Below, in pieces: positions 16,380 to 24,908 of a stretch of 64,000 bases of DNA. Source of the stretch: Microbacterium sp. lyk4-40-TSB-66. Lineage in GTDB: Bacteria; Actinomycetota; Actinomycetes; Actinomycetales; Microbacteriaceae. The position numbers were made by a program, and so were the translations under genes. The notes below the pieces were generated by a model that was given only the letters and a program-made list of their open reading frames with translations, ran no database searches and had not been told where the DNA came from. The first letter of the stretch is position 1; the number at the start of each line of letters is the position of its first letter. Where the stretch lies: positions 1 to 64,000 of the forward strand of contig NZ_JARVRW010000005.1 of NCBI RefSeq assembly GCF_030209475.1, given 5' to 3'.

Positions 16380-18019
16380 TCGGCGTCTCCCGCCCTCGAA
16401 GCATCAGGTCCCTCGGTGCGGCCCAGGACGCCCGGCAAGCGCGCGGCCACGACGGCACCGCGTCCGTCGCCGCCCGGATCGACGATCCAGACGTCTCCGC
16501 CACGACGCCGCGCGAACTCGCGCGAGAGCGGCAGGCCGATGCCCAGACCGTGCACCGCGGCCGGGTCGTCGCCGCGCTCGCGGGGGGCGAAGACGGCGTC
16601 GACGTCGGCGATGCCGGTCCCGGTGTCGGCCACCGTCAGCACGACGGCGTCACCGTCGCCGAGCACCGCCACCTCGACCTCGCGGGGCTCCGGAGCGGAC
16701 GCCGTGGCCGTTACGGCGTTGTCGACGAGGTTGCCGAGCACGGCGACCACGTCTTCGACGTCGTCGACGGTGCCGCGCAGGAACGTGTCGTCGGAGATCC
16801 GCAGCGCCACTCCCCGCTCGCGGGCCGCGAGCGCCTTCGCCCCCAGGAACGACTGCAGCATCGCGTCGCCGACGAGCTCGATGCCGGGGACCGCCCAGTC
16901 GACCGAGCCGCGATCGACGAGGTCGGCGAGGAAGGCCCGGGCCTCGTCGGTGCGGTCGGCGTCGAGCAGACCCACCGCCGCGTGCAGGCGATTGGCGTTC
17001 TCGTGCCGCTGCACCCGCAGCGCATCGCCCATCGCCCGCACACTGTCGAGCCGCCCCGACAGCGCGGCCACGTCGGTGCGGTCGCGCAGCACCGCCACAC
17101 GGCCGAGCGTGCGCGAGCCCCGGCGGACCGGGCGGACGTCGATGAAGACCACGCGGTCGCCCACCGGCAGCCCCGTGCTCGCCCCGGTCCCCGCGAGCGC
17201 CGCGGTCACCACCGGCGGAAGGGCGAGGTCGGCGAGGGGCCGGCCCACGGCATCCGTGATTCCGAGAAGACGCTCGGCGGCGGCGGTGCACACGCGCACC
17301 ACCCCCGCGTCGTCGAGCGCGAGCACGCCCTCGTCGGCGCTCTCGAGCACGGCGGTCTGGGTCTGCACGAGGGCGGCGAGCTCCTCGGGCTGCACGCCGA
17401 GGGTGAGCCGCTCGAGCCGGCGACGCATCAGCAACGCGACGAGGGCACCGATGGCGACGGCGAGCAGCACCGCGACGGCGATTCCGGCGATCAGGGCGGG
17501 CAGGTCGTCGAAGACGCTCGCCCGTTCGAAGCCGACGCTCACCTCGCCCACGGGGGCGCCGCCGTCGGGCGGGTAGACGGGGACCTTCGCCCGGGCGGAC
17601 TCCCCCAGGGTTCCGACCTCCCAGGTCACGACCTCCCGGCCCGCTAGCGCGTCGGCGAAGCTCGTGCTGACGACCTGTCCGAGGCGGTCGGGATCCGGAT
17701 GCGCGAGACGGATGCCGTGATCATCGGTGATGACGACGAACAGACCCTCCGTGCGGTCGGTGACGTCGGCGGCGTACCGCTGGAGCACGCCGTCGCGCAG
17801 GGTCGTGGCATCCGGGGTCCCGGGATCGGCGGAGTACTCCGCGACGAGGTCGCGCACCTGGGGTGATTCGGCGACCGATCGCGCGATGTTCAGCGCCGAC
17901 GAATCGGCCTCGGCCTTGAGCTGCTGCACCCCCAGCCCGGCGAAGACGGCGGTGCACACGGCGACCACGGCGACCTGGGTGGCGACCTGCACGACGAGCA
18001 TCCGCGTGGCGAACCGCAT
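16376..18019 (-). CDS. DcuS/CitA-type sensor histidine kinase
   Basis: A 547-residue membrane sensor kinase. Two transmembrane segments (about 7-30 and 174-198) bracket an extracytoplasmic sensor domain of the type that binds C4-dicarboxylates or citrate. A cytoplasmic PAS domain (about 215-320) follows, then the dimerisation helix with phospho-acceptor His339 in QRHENANRLH, and an ATPase domain with NLVDNAV, VADTGTGI and HGLGIGLPLS. This order matches the DcuS/CitA family. ATG at 18019 has GGGAGG upstream; a longer open frame to 18139 has no support. It probably senses an external carboxylate and controls the divergent CitMHS gene through its partner. Confidence 0.92.
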   Translation of the reverse strand: MRFATRMLVVQVATQVAVVAVCTAVFAGLGVQQLKAEADSSALNIARSVAESPQVRDLVAEYSADPGTPDATTLRDGVLQRYAADVTDRTEGLFVVITDDHGIRLAHPDPDRLGQVVSTSFADALAGREVVTWEVGTLGESARAKVPVYPPDGGAPVGEVSVGFERASVFDDLPALIAGIAVAVLLAVAIGALVALLMRRRLERLTLGVQPEELAALVQTQTAVLESADEGVLALDDAGVVRVCTAAAERLLGITDAVGRPLADLALPPVVTAALAGTGASTGLPVGDRVVFIDVRPVRRGSRTLGRVAVLRDRTDVAALSGRLDSVRAMGDALRVQRHENANRLHAAVGLLDADRTDEARAFLADLVDRGSVDWAVPGIELVGDAMLQSFLGAKALAARERGVALRISDDTFLRGTVDDVEDVVAVLGNLVDNAVTATASAPEPREVEVAVLGDGDAVVLTVADTGTGIADVDAVFAPRERGDDPAAVHGLGIGLPLSREFARRRGGDVWIVDPGGDGRGAVVAARLPGVLGRTEGPDASRAGDAE

Positions 18020-18186
18020 GGCGCACCTCCCTTCGAGCGGGGTGACCCGTGCGCGAAATGCGCAGAACACACGGTACGCGCATAACCCCGCGCAATGCGA
18101 GCAAGCGCGCGCCCGGGAGGGCGGCATCCGTAATGTCACCGCATCGAGAGCGCGAGAGCCGCGCCCGTCCCGACGAAGGAGTCGCG

Positions 18187-19713
18187 ATGACCCCCCTGAT
18201 CCTTGCGGCCGAAACGGCCGAGTACCCGGTGGCCTACACGCCCGCCGACGGGGTGCTCGTGGCCCTCGGCTTCCTCATGGTCCTGTCGTTCATGGCCCTG
18301 ATCATGACGCGGCGCATGACCCCCATGGTCGCCCTCATCGTCGTTCCGACGGTCTTCGGCCTCATCGCCGGTGCCGGCTTCGGCCTGGGCGACATGGTGA
18401 TCGACGCGATCGGCAAGATGGCCCCGACCGCGGCGCTGCTTCTCTTCGCCATCATGTACTTCGGCATCATGATCGACGTGGGCCTCTTCGACCCGCTGAT
18501 CCGCGTGATCACGCGCTTCCTCGGCGACGATCCCGCCAAGATCGTGCTGGGCACGGCCATCCTCGCCGGCGCCGTGTCGCTCGACGGCGACGGCTCCACC
18601 ACCTTCATCATCACGACCTCCGCGATGCTGCCGCTGTACCTGCGTCTCGGGATGAGCCCCGTCGTCCTCACCTGCGTGGCGGGTCTGATGAACGGAACGC
18701 TCAACATCGTGCCGTGGGGCGGTCCGACCATCCGCGCCGCGACAGCGCTGGGCCTGCAGCCCACCGACGTGTTCGTGCCGATGATCCCCTCGCTCCTCGC
18801 GGGCCTCGTCGTCTCGCTCGCCTTCGCCTGGTTCCTCGGCCTGTCCGAGCGCAAGCGCCTCGCCGGCTCGGTCGACACCTCGAAGCTCGGCACCCCCGGC
18901 GCCTTCGGTCGCCTCGGCGGCCCCGCCCTCGTCCGCGGCGCGGAGCCCAAGCCCGGCGCCGTCGCGTCGCTGCGCACCGGCAACGTCGTCACGGTCCGCG
19001 GCGGCCGCGACGCCGTCGCCGCCCCGCAGCTCGTGGACGTCGTCGACACGGCGATGGCCGACACCATGCTCGACCCCAACCGTGCGACGCTGCGGCCGAA
19101 GCTCATCTGGTTCAACCTCGCGCTCACGCTCGCGGTGATGGTGCTGCTGGTGATGGACATCTTCCCGCTGGCGTTCGTGTTCATGGTCGGCGCGGCCCTC
19201 GCCCTGATCGTGAACTTCCCGAAGCTGCGCGGACAGGCCGACGAGATCGTCGCCCACGCGCCCAGCATCGTCGGCGTCGTGTCGATGGTGCTCGCCGCCG
19301 GCGTGCTCGTCGGCGTGCTGAACGGCACCGGCATGGTCACCGCGATGGCCGCGTGGATCACCGAGGTCATCCCGTCGTCGATGGGACCGTTCCTCGCCGT
19401 CATCACCGGCGTGCTGTCGATCCCGTTCACGTTCTTCATGTCGAACGACGCGTTCTACTTCGGCATCCTGCCCGTGCTCGCCGAGAGCGCGGCGAACTAC
19501 GGCATCGCGCCGGTCGAGATGGCCCGCGCCTCGATCACCGGCCAGCCCGTCCACCTGCAGAGCCCGCTGGTCCCGGCGATCCTGCTGCTCGTCTCGCTCG
19601 CCGGCGTCAACCTCGGCGACCACCACAAGAAGGTGCTGTGGCGCGCGACGGTCGTCTCGCTCGTCATGCTCGCCGTCGGCGTGCTGGTGGGGGCCGTGCC
19701 GCTGCTCGGTTGA
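18187..19713 (+). CDS. CitMHS-family citrate/divalent-cation transporter
   Basis: A 508-residue inner-membrane transporter of the CitMHS family, which imports citrate complexed with a divalent metal together with protons. Roughly a dozen hydrophobic segments are visible. Recognisable segments are SLDGDGSTTFIITTSAMLPL, GLMNGTLNIVPWGGPTIRA and the C-terminal FTFFMSNDAFYFGILPVL. Length is slightly longer than Bacillus CitM because of a polar loop near residues 215-300. ATG at 18187 follows GAAGGAG; a TAATGT -10 box at about 18131 gives a leader of roughly 45 bases. It is divergent from a CitB/DpiA-type two-component system and followed by a strong terminator, so it is a single-gene unit. Confidence 0.93.
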   Translation: MTPLILAAETAEYPVAYTPADGVLVALGFLMVLSFMALIMTRRMTPMVALIVVPTVFGLIAGAGFGLGDMVIDAIGKMAPTAALLLFAIMYFGIMIDVGLFDPLIRVITRFLGDDPAKIVLGTAILAGAVSLDGDGSTTFIITTSAMLPLYLRLGMSPVVLTCVAGLMNGTLNIVPWGGPTIRAATALGLQPTDVFVPMIPSLLAGLVVSLAFAWFLGLSERKRLAGSVDTSKLGTPGAFGRLGGPALVRGAEPKPGAVASLRTGNVVTVRGGRDAVAAPQLVDVVDTAMADTMLDPNRATLRPKLIWFNLALTLAVMVLLVMDIFPLAFVFMVGAALALIVNFPKLRGQADEIVAHAPSIVGVVSMVLAAGVLVGVLNGTGMVTAMAAWITEVIPSSMGPFLAVITGVLSIPFTFFMSNDAFYFGILPVLAESAANYGIAPVEMARASITGQPVHLQSPLVPAILLLVSLAGVNLGDHHKKVLWRATVVSLVMLAVGVLVGAVPLLG

Positions 19714-19724
19714 GCCCGTCGACG

Positions 19725-19756
19725 AAGGGCCCGGATGCCACGGCATCCGGGCCCTT
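19725..19756 (+). terminator. Strong rho-independent terminator after CitMHS gene
   Basis: AAGGGCCCGGATGCC at 19725-19739 pairs perfectly with GGCATCCGGGCCCTT at 19742-19756, a 15-bp stem ending in a short T run. It lies 11 bases after the transporter stop codon. Confidence 0.85.
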
Positions 19757-19861
19757 TCCGATGTGTGCGCGCGAATGGTCCCGTGCGGGCACCCGCGCGT
19801 TACACGCCCGTGATCCCGAGTCCCTATGCTGACCCGGGGCAATACCCGGGGGGAAGACCAC

Positions 19862-21088
19862 ATGAACAGCGATGCCACGAAGACCGACCCGCCGTCGACG
19901 GCGGGTTCGCGCAGGATCGAGGGCCTCGACGGACTCCGCGGCGTCGCCGCGATGGTCGTGGTGCTGCTGCACGGTCTGCTGCTGTCGGACGACTTCGTCA
20001 CCCCCTTCGCCGACCCCCGGCCCACCACGACCCCCGCCGAGCCGATGTGGTGGCTCACCCACACCCCCCTGCACCTGCCGTGGGAGGGGTCGGTCGCCGT
20101 CTTCGTGTTCTTCGTGCTGAGCGGCTTCGTCCTGTGCCTCCCCGCCCGTCACACGCGCATGAACTGGCGCGCCTACTACCCGAGCCGACTCGTGCGCCTG
20201 TACATCCCGGTCTGGGCCTCGGTGGGCGTGGCGCTGATCTGGATCTACGCGCTCCCCGATCTCGTCGAGGGCAGCCGGTTCCTGCAGATCCACATGGATC
20301 CGGTGCCGCTCGGCATCCTGCGCGACCTCATCCTCATCGTGCCCGCGCAGCCGGGGATGACGAACACGGTGCTGTGGTCGCTGAAGTGGGAGATCATCTT
20401 CTCGCTCCTGCTGCCGCTGTTCATCCTGTTCGCGGCGAAATGGCGCCGCGGGCTCCCCCTCAAGGTCGCATTCGTGCTGGCGCTGCTCATCGTCGGCGCC
20501 TACGAAGGACCCATCGAGCGCCCCTACGCCCTGGGCGCGCTGTTCCAGCTGCCCATCTTCGCGCTGGGCTGCCTCATCGCCTTCGAGTGGGACCGCCTGA
20601 CCGCACTGCGGGACCGACTGCGCAACCCCACCCCGGTCTTCGCCGGCCTCGGAGTCCTCACCGTCCTGCTGGTGACCAGCTACTGGATGGTCTTCGCGCT
20701 CCCCCTCAGCGAGGGCGTCCTCGACGTCGTGGCGCCGGCGACGCGTGTGCTGCAGGTGCTCGGTGCGGCGCTGCTCGTCATCCTCGTCATCCTGTCGCCG
20801 GGTCTGGGCAGCGCCCTCAGCGTGCGTCCGCTGCGGTGGCTGGGCACGCGGTCGTTCAGCCTCTACCTCGTGCACGAGCCGATGATCGTCGCGTTCGGAC
20901 GGCTTCTCCCGGAGCCCGTCCACCCGCTCTTGCTCCTGCCCGTGGTGATCGTCGTGGCGCTCGTGCTGGCGGAGGTCTTCTTCCGACTCGTGGAGCGGCC
21001 GAGCCACCACCTCGCGCGACGGGTCGCCCGTCGGTTCGGAACCCCCAAGGCGTCCCGTCGGAAGGTCGCCGAGGTCGAGTCGGCCTGA
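19862..21088 (+). CDS. Acyltransferase-3 (OafA/YrhL-like) membrane protein
   Basis: A 408-residue integral membrane O-acyltransferase of family 3, likely acetylating a surface polysaccharide or lipid. The N-terminus has IEGLDGLRGVAAMVVVLLHG, with the conserved Arg and the catalytic His, followed by FVFFVLSGFVL. About ten hydrophobic segments are present, and SFSLYLVHEPMI is the usual late motif. There is no C-terminal SGNH domain. ATG at 19862 follows GGGGGAAG; a TATGCT -10 box is visible at 19824-19829. It stands alone between terminators, so its acceptor is unknown; the glycan cluster 12 kb away is a possible but unproven partner. Confidence 0.87.
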   Translation: MNSDATKTDPPSTAGSRRIEGLDGLRGVAAMVVVLLHGLLLSDDFVTPFADPRPTTTPAEPMWWLTHTPLHLPWEGSVAVFVFFVLSGFVLCLPARHTRMNWRAYYPSRLVRLYIPVWASVGVALIWIYALPDLVEGSRFLQIHMDPVPLGILRDLILIVPAQPGMTNTVLWSLKWEIIFSLLLPLFILFAAKWRRGLPLKVAFVLALLIVGAYEGPIERPYALGALFQLPIFALGCLIAFEWDRLTALRDRLRNPTPVFAGLGVLTVLLVTSYWMVFALPLSEGVLDVVAPATRVLQVLGAALLVILVILSPGLGSALSVRPLRWLGTRSFSLYLVHEPMIVAFGRLLPEPVHPLLLLPVVIVVALVLAEVFFRLVERPSHHLARRVARRFGTPKASRRKVAEVESA

Positions 21089-21196
21089 TCCGGCCCCGCC
21101 TCGCGCTCGCGGTTCGATCCGCATCCCCACGGCAGCGGAGCGGCGGCTGCGTTTCATCGTGTTGCGCCATGCCGCGCCGTTTCGCCCGGGAGCGCC

Positions 21197-21202
21197 TACC
21201 GT
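21197..21202 (+). promoter_or_regulatory. -10 box of a leaderless start (flavin reductase-like gene)
   Basis: TACCGT is followed by 7 bases (CGTAGGT) and then ATG at 21210. No Shine-Dalgarno sequence precedes the ATG, so transcription would begin at or next to the start codon. Confidence 0.55.
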
Positions 21203-21209
21203 CGTAGGT

Positions 21210-21770
21210 ATGAGCTCGCTTGCGCACGGGATCCCCGACAGTAATCCCGCCATCGGCACGTCGGTCTCGGCCGACGACTTCAAGCGCGCGTTCCGCGGTC
21301 ACCCGGGCGGTATCGCCGTCATCACGGCGTACGGCGAGAACGGCCCCGTGGCCCTCACCGCGTCGTCGGTGTCGTCGGTGAGCGCAGACCCGCCGTTGCT
21401 CATCTTCTCGGTGTCGGCGTTGTCGTCGGCGACCCCGACGATCATCGCGGCCGACACGATCGTCGTGCACCTGCTCGACGCCGAAGACATCTCCCTCGCC
21501 CGCGCGGGGGCGACCAGCGGCCTCGACCGCTTCGCGGACACCTCGGCGTGGTCGCGCCTCGCCACCGGCGAACCCGTGTATCACGGCGTCCGCGCGTGGC
21601 TTCGCTGCAAGGTGGTCAGCCGCATGGATGCCGGTGGCTCCACCGTCATCGCCGCTCAAGCCCTGCAGGTCGACGTCGAACGCGACCTCGAGCCCGGCGA
21701 AGCGGGCGCGGCCCTGGTGTACTACAACCGCAGCTGGCACCGCCTCGGCGAGCACTCGCTGCTCGACTGA
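21210..21770 (+). CDS. Flavin reductase-like domain protein
   Basis: A 186-residue protein of the flavin reductase-like, FMN-binding split-barrel family. Residues 21-60 contain FKRAFRGHPGGIAVITA and ALTASSVSSVSADPPLL, which is the family signature where FMN binds. Such proteins reduce flavin for a partner mono-oxygenase or act as stand-alone oxidoreductases. No mono-oxygenase is adjacent, so the partner is unknown. The ATG at 21210 fits a leaderless transcript (TACCGT 7 bases upstream). The gene is convergent with the HMG-CoA operon, separated by a weak hairpin. Confidence 0.85.
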   Translation: MSSLAHGIPDSNPAIGTSVSADDFKRAFRGHPGGIAVITAYGENGPVALTASSVSSVSADPPLLIFSVSALSSATPTIIAADTIVVHLLDAEDISLARAGATSGLDRFADTSAWSRLATGEPVYHGVRAWLRCKVVSRMDAGGSTVIAAQALQVDVERDLEPGEAGAALVYYNRSWHRLGEHSLLD

Positions 21771-21858
21771 CCCGGGGTATCAGCGCCGTCCCGCCGGACG
21801 CCGTCGGGCTACCGGGGTGGGCGACGTGCCGACGGGGTCCGTCCGCGGTTCCCCCAGC

Positions 21859-21879
21859 CCGGGGAAGTCGCCTCCCCGG
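21859..21879. terminator. Weak hairpin between convergent genes
   Basis: CCGGGGA at 21859-21865 and TCCCCGG at 21873-21879 form a 7-bp stem with a 7-base loop in the 131-base gap between convergent genes. There is no T run. Confidence 0.4.
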
Positions 21880-21901
21880 CGAGCGCGACACGGTCGATGC
21901 G

Positions 21902-22708
21902 TCACTCCAGGGTGAGCTCCGCCGTGGCGAGCACCGCGTCGTCCGGACCGAGTGCCACGACGCGTGAGGAGTCGACGGTGCCGCACAGGCGGATGGGCAC
22001 GTCGACGAACGCCGGGGCCGTCATCCGCACGCGGAGTTCCACGATGCGTCGGCCGGGAGCGTGCCGACGGGCCGCATCCACCATCAAGATGCGCAGCAGT
22101 GGACCGTGGACCAGCAGGTCGGGGAGTCCCTCGACCTCGAGCGCCCACGTGCGGTCGTAGTGCACGCGGTGCGTGTTGAAGGTCAGCGCCGAGAACCGGA
22201 AGAGCCGCCGCGTGTCGAGCACGACGTCGTCGACCCACGCTGCCGTCGCCGCCGCCGCCGGGTCGGTGCGGGGCGGACGACCGGGGCCGGACGCGGACTC
22301 CAGGAAGACGTCGTGCCAGACACTGCGCACCATCACCTCGCCTCCGACGGAGAACTGCCGCTCGATGTCGGCGAAGACGAGCCGGCCGTTCGCCCCCGCC
22401 TTCTCCACGACGGATCCGGCCGTCGCCGTCTGGACGACCACGTCTCCGAGCCGAAGGTCACCGGGGAACGTCGTGTCCTCTCCCGCGTACATCCGGCGAG
22501 GCAGGTCGATCTCGGGCAGCACGCCGTCGCGCGCCGGGGTGCCGTCGGGGCGGAGGTCGGCGAACGCCGCGGCGAACGGGAAGAAGACGCCCTCCCAACC
22601 GGGTGGGAGCGCCTCGCCGTCGTCGCGCACCGCTTCGGTCGACGCGAACGTGCCGCGATAGGCCTCCGCCTGCGCGGCGTCGAGGACCTGCGCACGCGAG
22701 GTGGTCAC
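21902..22708 (-). CDS. MaoC-like / mesaconyl-C4-CoA hydratase-like protein
   Basis: A 268-residue hot-dog fold enzyme resembling mesaconyl-C4-CoA hydratase and fungal/mitochondrial hydroxyacyl-thioester dehydratase type 2. The signature is FSALTFNTHRVHYDRTWA followed by EGLPDLLVHGPLL near the C-terminus, and an N-terminal second hot-dog half. It would add or remove water on an enoyl-CoA. It is the last gene of an operon that also encodes a CoA-transferase, an HMG-CoA lyase and an HMG-CoA reductase, so I infer that it hydrates a 3-methylglutaconyl- or itaconyl-like CoA ester to a lyase substrate. GTG at 22708 overlaps the CoA-transferase stop by 4 bases. The exact substrate is not shown by the sequence. 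Confidence 0.8.
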   Translation of the reverse strand: MTTSRAQVLDAAQAEAYRGTFASTEAVRDDGEALPPGWEGVFFPFAAAFADLRPDGTPARDGVLPEIDLPRRMYAGEDTTFPGDLRLGDVVVQTATAGSVVEKAGANGRLVFADIERQFSVGGEVMVRSVWHDVFLESASGPGRPPRTDPAAAATAAWVDDVVLDTRRLFRFSALTFNTHRVHYDRTWALEVEGLPDLLVHGPLLRILMVDAARRHAPGRRIVELRVRMTAPAFVDVPIRLCGTVDSSRVVALGPDDAVLATAELTLE

Positions 22709-23934
22709 GACAGGGCTCCCGATGCGCGCAGCTCCGCGATGCGGGCGCGATCGTATCCGGCGAGGCCCGTCAGGACGGCGTCGGAATGCTCGGCGAAGCG
22801 GTTCGCGACACGACCGGGGGTGGCGGGGGTCGCGCTCAGTTTGATGGGCTGGCCGAACATGCGGAGCGTGCCGAGCTCGCCGTAGTCGGCCTCGACGATC
22901 ATCTCGCGCTCGGCGGTGCCGGGGTCGTCGACCACTTCACCGATCGTCTTGATCGCGGTGAGGGGGATGACGTCGCCGGCCAGTTCCTCGAGCTCCGCCT
23001 TCGTGCGCCCCGCGAGCCAGCCTGCGACGAGCGGCTTGACCCGGCGGGCGTAGACGTCGGCGTCCATGCGCTTGCGCATGGTGTCGATCTCGGGGTCGTC
23101 CGCCGCCTCGGGCGAACCGAACAACGCGCAACTGGCCCGCCAGAGCTTGTCGGTGTAGGCGCCGAAGAACACTTGACCGTCGGCGCAATCGAAGAGTTCG
23201 TACGGCCGCACCCATGCGTGCGCGTTCCCCGCCGGTGAGGCTTCGACCCCGCGCACGGTGTAGTCGACGACGGCGGTCTCGGTGAGGGCGAGGATGCTGT
23301 CGACCTGCGCGACGTCGACGAGCTGGCCCTCACCGGTGCGCTCGGCGTGACGGAGCGCGGCGAGGGTGCCCACGACGGCGAACAGGGTCGCCGAGAGATC
23401 GCCGATGGTGACGCCCACCCGCACGGGAGGTTGACCCGGGTACCCGTTCATCGACCACATGCCCCCGGCCGCCTGGGCGGTGTTGTCGAAAGCCGGTCGA
23501 CGGCTGCGCGTGCCGGTCTGTCCGTACCCCGAGACCGCGACGTAGACCAGGCGGGGATTGGCGGCGTGCAGCACGTCGTACCCCACCCCGAGCTTGTCCA
23601 TCGTGCCGGGGCGGAAGTTCTCGACCAGGATGTCGGCCCGACGCACGAGGTCGATCAGCGTCTCGGTACCGCCCGGGGCCGCCAGATCGAGCCCGACGCC
23701 GAGCTTGCCGCGGTTGTACTGCGCGTAATAGGCGCTGAACTCCTCGTCGCCGTGGGTCAGGTAGGGCGGGAAACCACGCGAGACGTCGGGGTCGCGGGGG
23801 TTCTCGATCTTGATGACCGTGGCGCCGAGGTCGGCGAGGGTCTGCGCGGCGTAGGGACCGGCGAGCACCCGCGACAGGTCGAGTACGACGACGCCCGCCA
23901 GGGAGCCGGATCCGGGCGCGAGGGGGGTGGTCAT
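22705..23934 (-). CDS. CaiB/BaiF family CoA-transferase
   Basis: A 409-residue class III CoA-transferase, which moves CoA from one acyl-CoA (often succinyl-CoA) to a free acid. Typical features are VVVLDLSRVLAGPYAAQTLADLGA at the N-terminus (residues 15-38), ADILVENFRPG (100-110), SGYGQTG and the catalytic Asp150 in RPAFDNTAQA. Within the operon it probably activates a dicarboxylic acid for the hydratase and lyase; succinyl-CoA:HMG/glutarate transferases and itaconate CoA-transferases belong to this family. ATG at 23934 overlaps the lyase stop by 4 bases, and its stop overlaps the hydratase GTG, so stoichiometric translation is likely. Confidence 0.9.
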   Translation of the reverse strand: MTTPLAPGSGSLAGVVVLDLSRVLAGPYAAQTLADLGATVIKIENPRDPDVSRGFPPYLTHGDEEFSAYYAQYNRGKLGVGLDLAAPGGTETLIDLVRRADILVENFRPGTMDKLGVGYDVLHAANPRLVYVAVSGYGQTGTRSRRPAFDNTAQAAGGMWSMNGYPGQPPVRVGVTIGDLSATLFAVVGTLAALRHAERTGEGQLVDVAQVDSILALTETAVVDYTVRGVEASPAGNAHAWVRPYELFDCADGQVFFGAYTDKLWRASCALFGSPEAADDPEIDTMRKRMDADVYARRVKPLVAGWLAGRTKAELEELAGDVIPLTAIKTIGEVVDDPGTAEREMIVEADYGELGTLRMFGQPIKLSATPATPGRVANRFAEHSDAVLTGLAGYDRARIAELRASGALS

Positions 23935-24908
23935 ACGGATGGCTCCTCAGAGAGTTCGGGTGGTGTGCGGGTCAGGGCGGCGGCGACGCGCGACACGTGC
24001 GGTCGGCCGCGGACCCCCGCCAGCCAGGAACTGGTGCGGGCGAGGGCGGCGATGTCGAGACCGGTGCGGATGCCGAGCCCCTCGAGCATCCAGACCAGAT
24101 CCTCCGTGGCGAGATTGCCGGTGGCACCGGGGGCGTAGGGGCAGCGGCCGAGGCCGCCGACCGAGGAGTCGAACTCCGTCACGCCGGACTGCAGCCCGGC
24201 GAGGACGTTGGCGAGCGCCTGACCGTACGTGTCGTGCAGGTGCAATGCGAGGGCGGAGCGGGGGACGCCGGCATCCTCCACCGCGTCGACGATCCGCTCG
24301 ACGTCTCCGGGCGTCGCAACGCCGATCGTGTCGCCCAGCGCGATCGTGCGGCACCCGGCACCGTAGAGCTCGGCGGCGGCGTCGACGACCGCGGCGACGT
24401 CCACGTCGCCCTCCCACGGGTCGCCGAACGCCATCGAGACGTACCCGCGGACGGGGATCCCGATCGCACGGGCGTCGGTGACGACGGCGGCGGAGCGGGC
24501 GAGGGAACCCGCGCGGTCGGTGTTCAGGTTCGCGCGAGCGAAGGCGTCGGTCGCGCTGACGACCACGGCGACTTCCCTCACCCCCGCGGCGAGGGCGTCC
24601 TCGAACCCGCGTCGGTTGGGGACGAGGGCGACGGCACGGGCCCCCTCCGGCGGGCGGACGGAGGCGACGACCGCGTGCGCATCGGCGAGCTGCGGGACCC
24701 AGGACGGCGGTACGAAACTCGTCAGCTCGAGCGCACGGGTACCCGCGGCGAACAGGCGCGCACACAGCTCGGACTTCACGGCCGTGGGGATGACGTCCGT
24801 CTCGGCCTGCAGTCCGTCGCGCGGCCCCACCTCGTAGACGGTGACCGCGGCCGGCATCCCCTCCCGCGGCACGACGCGAGGATGCGAGCGGGGAAGGGGG
24901 GTCGTCAC
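23931..24908 (-). CDS. Hydroxymethylglutaryl-CoA lyase family protein
   Basis: A 325-residue DRE-TIM barrel lyase that cleaves HMG-CoA to acetoacetate and acetyl-CoA, or a close analogue. Visible are YEVGPRDGLQ with catalytic Arg30-Asp31, the metal-binding ALHLHD (His223, His225) and the active-site loop SVGGLGRCPYAPGATGN with catalytic Cys256. In the family's usual SCVxGCPYEG segment both cysteines are replaced: here it reads SMAFGDPWEG (Met159, Asp163), which may alter specificity. GTG at 24908 overlaps the reductase stop by 4 bases. With the reductase it gives the two-step mevalonate breakdown route known from Pseudomonas mevalonii (mvaA/mvaB). Confidence 0.87.
   Translation of the reverse strand: MTTPLPRSHPRVVPREGMPAAVTVYEVGPRDGLQAETDVIPTAVKSELCARLFAAGTRALELTSFVPPSWVPQLADAHAVVASVRPPEGARAVALVPNRRGFEDALAAGVREVAVVVSATDAFARANLNTDRAGSLARSAAVVTDARAIGIPVRGYVSMAFGDPWEGDVDVAAVVDAAAELYGAGCRTIALGDTIGVATPGDVERIVDAVEDAGVPRSALALHLHDTYGQALANVLAGLQSGVTEFDSSVGGLGRCPYAPGATGNLATEDLVWMLEGLGIRTGLDIAALARTSSWLAGVRGRPHVSRVAAALTRTPPELSEEPSV

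Noticed and set aside
18040..18110. Short repeats around TGCGCGAAATGCGCA in front of the citrate kinase gene as operator sites
   Set aside because: The pattern is short and GC-driven. It may be a regulator site, but I could not separate it from background palindromes in this DNA.
18136..20064. A 642-codon open frame on the minus strand
   Set aside because: It is the antisense of the CitMHS transporter gene and crosses its strong terminator. The product is rich in His, Asp, Glu and Arg with no known domain.
19664..21283. A 539-codon minus-strand open frame
   Set aside because: Antisense to the acyltransferase-3 gene, which has proper membrane helices and motifs; the shadow is low-complexity.
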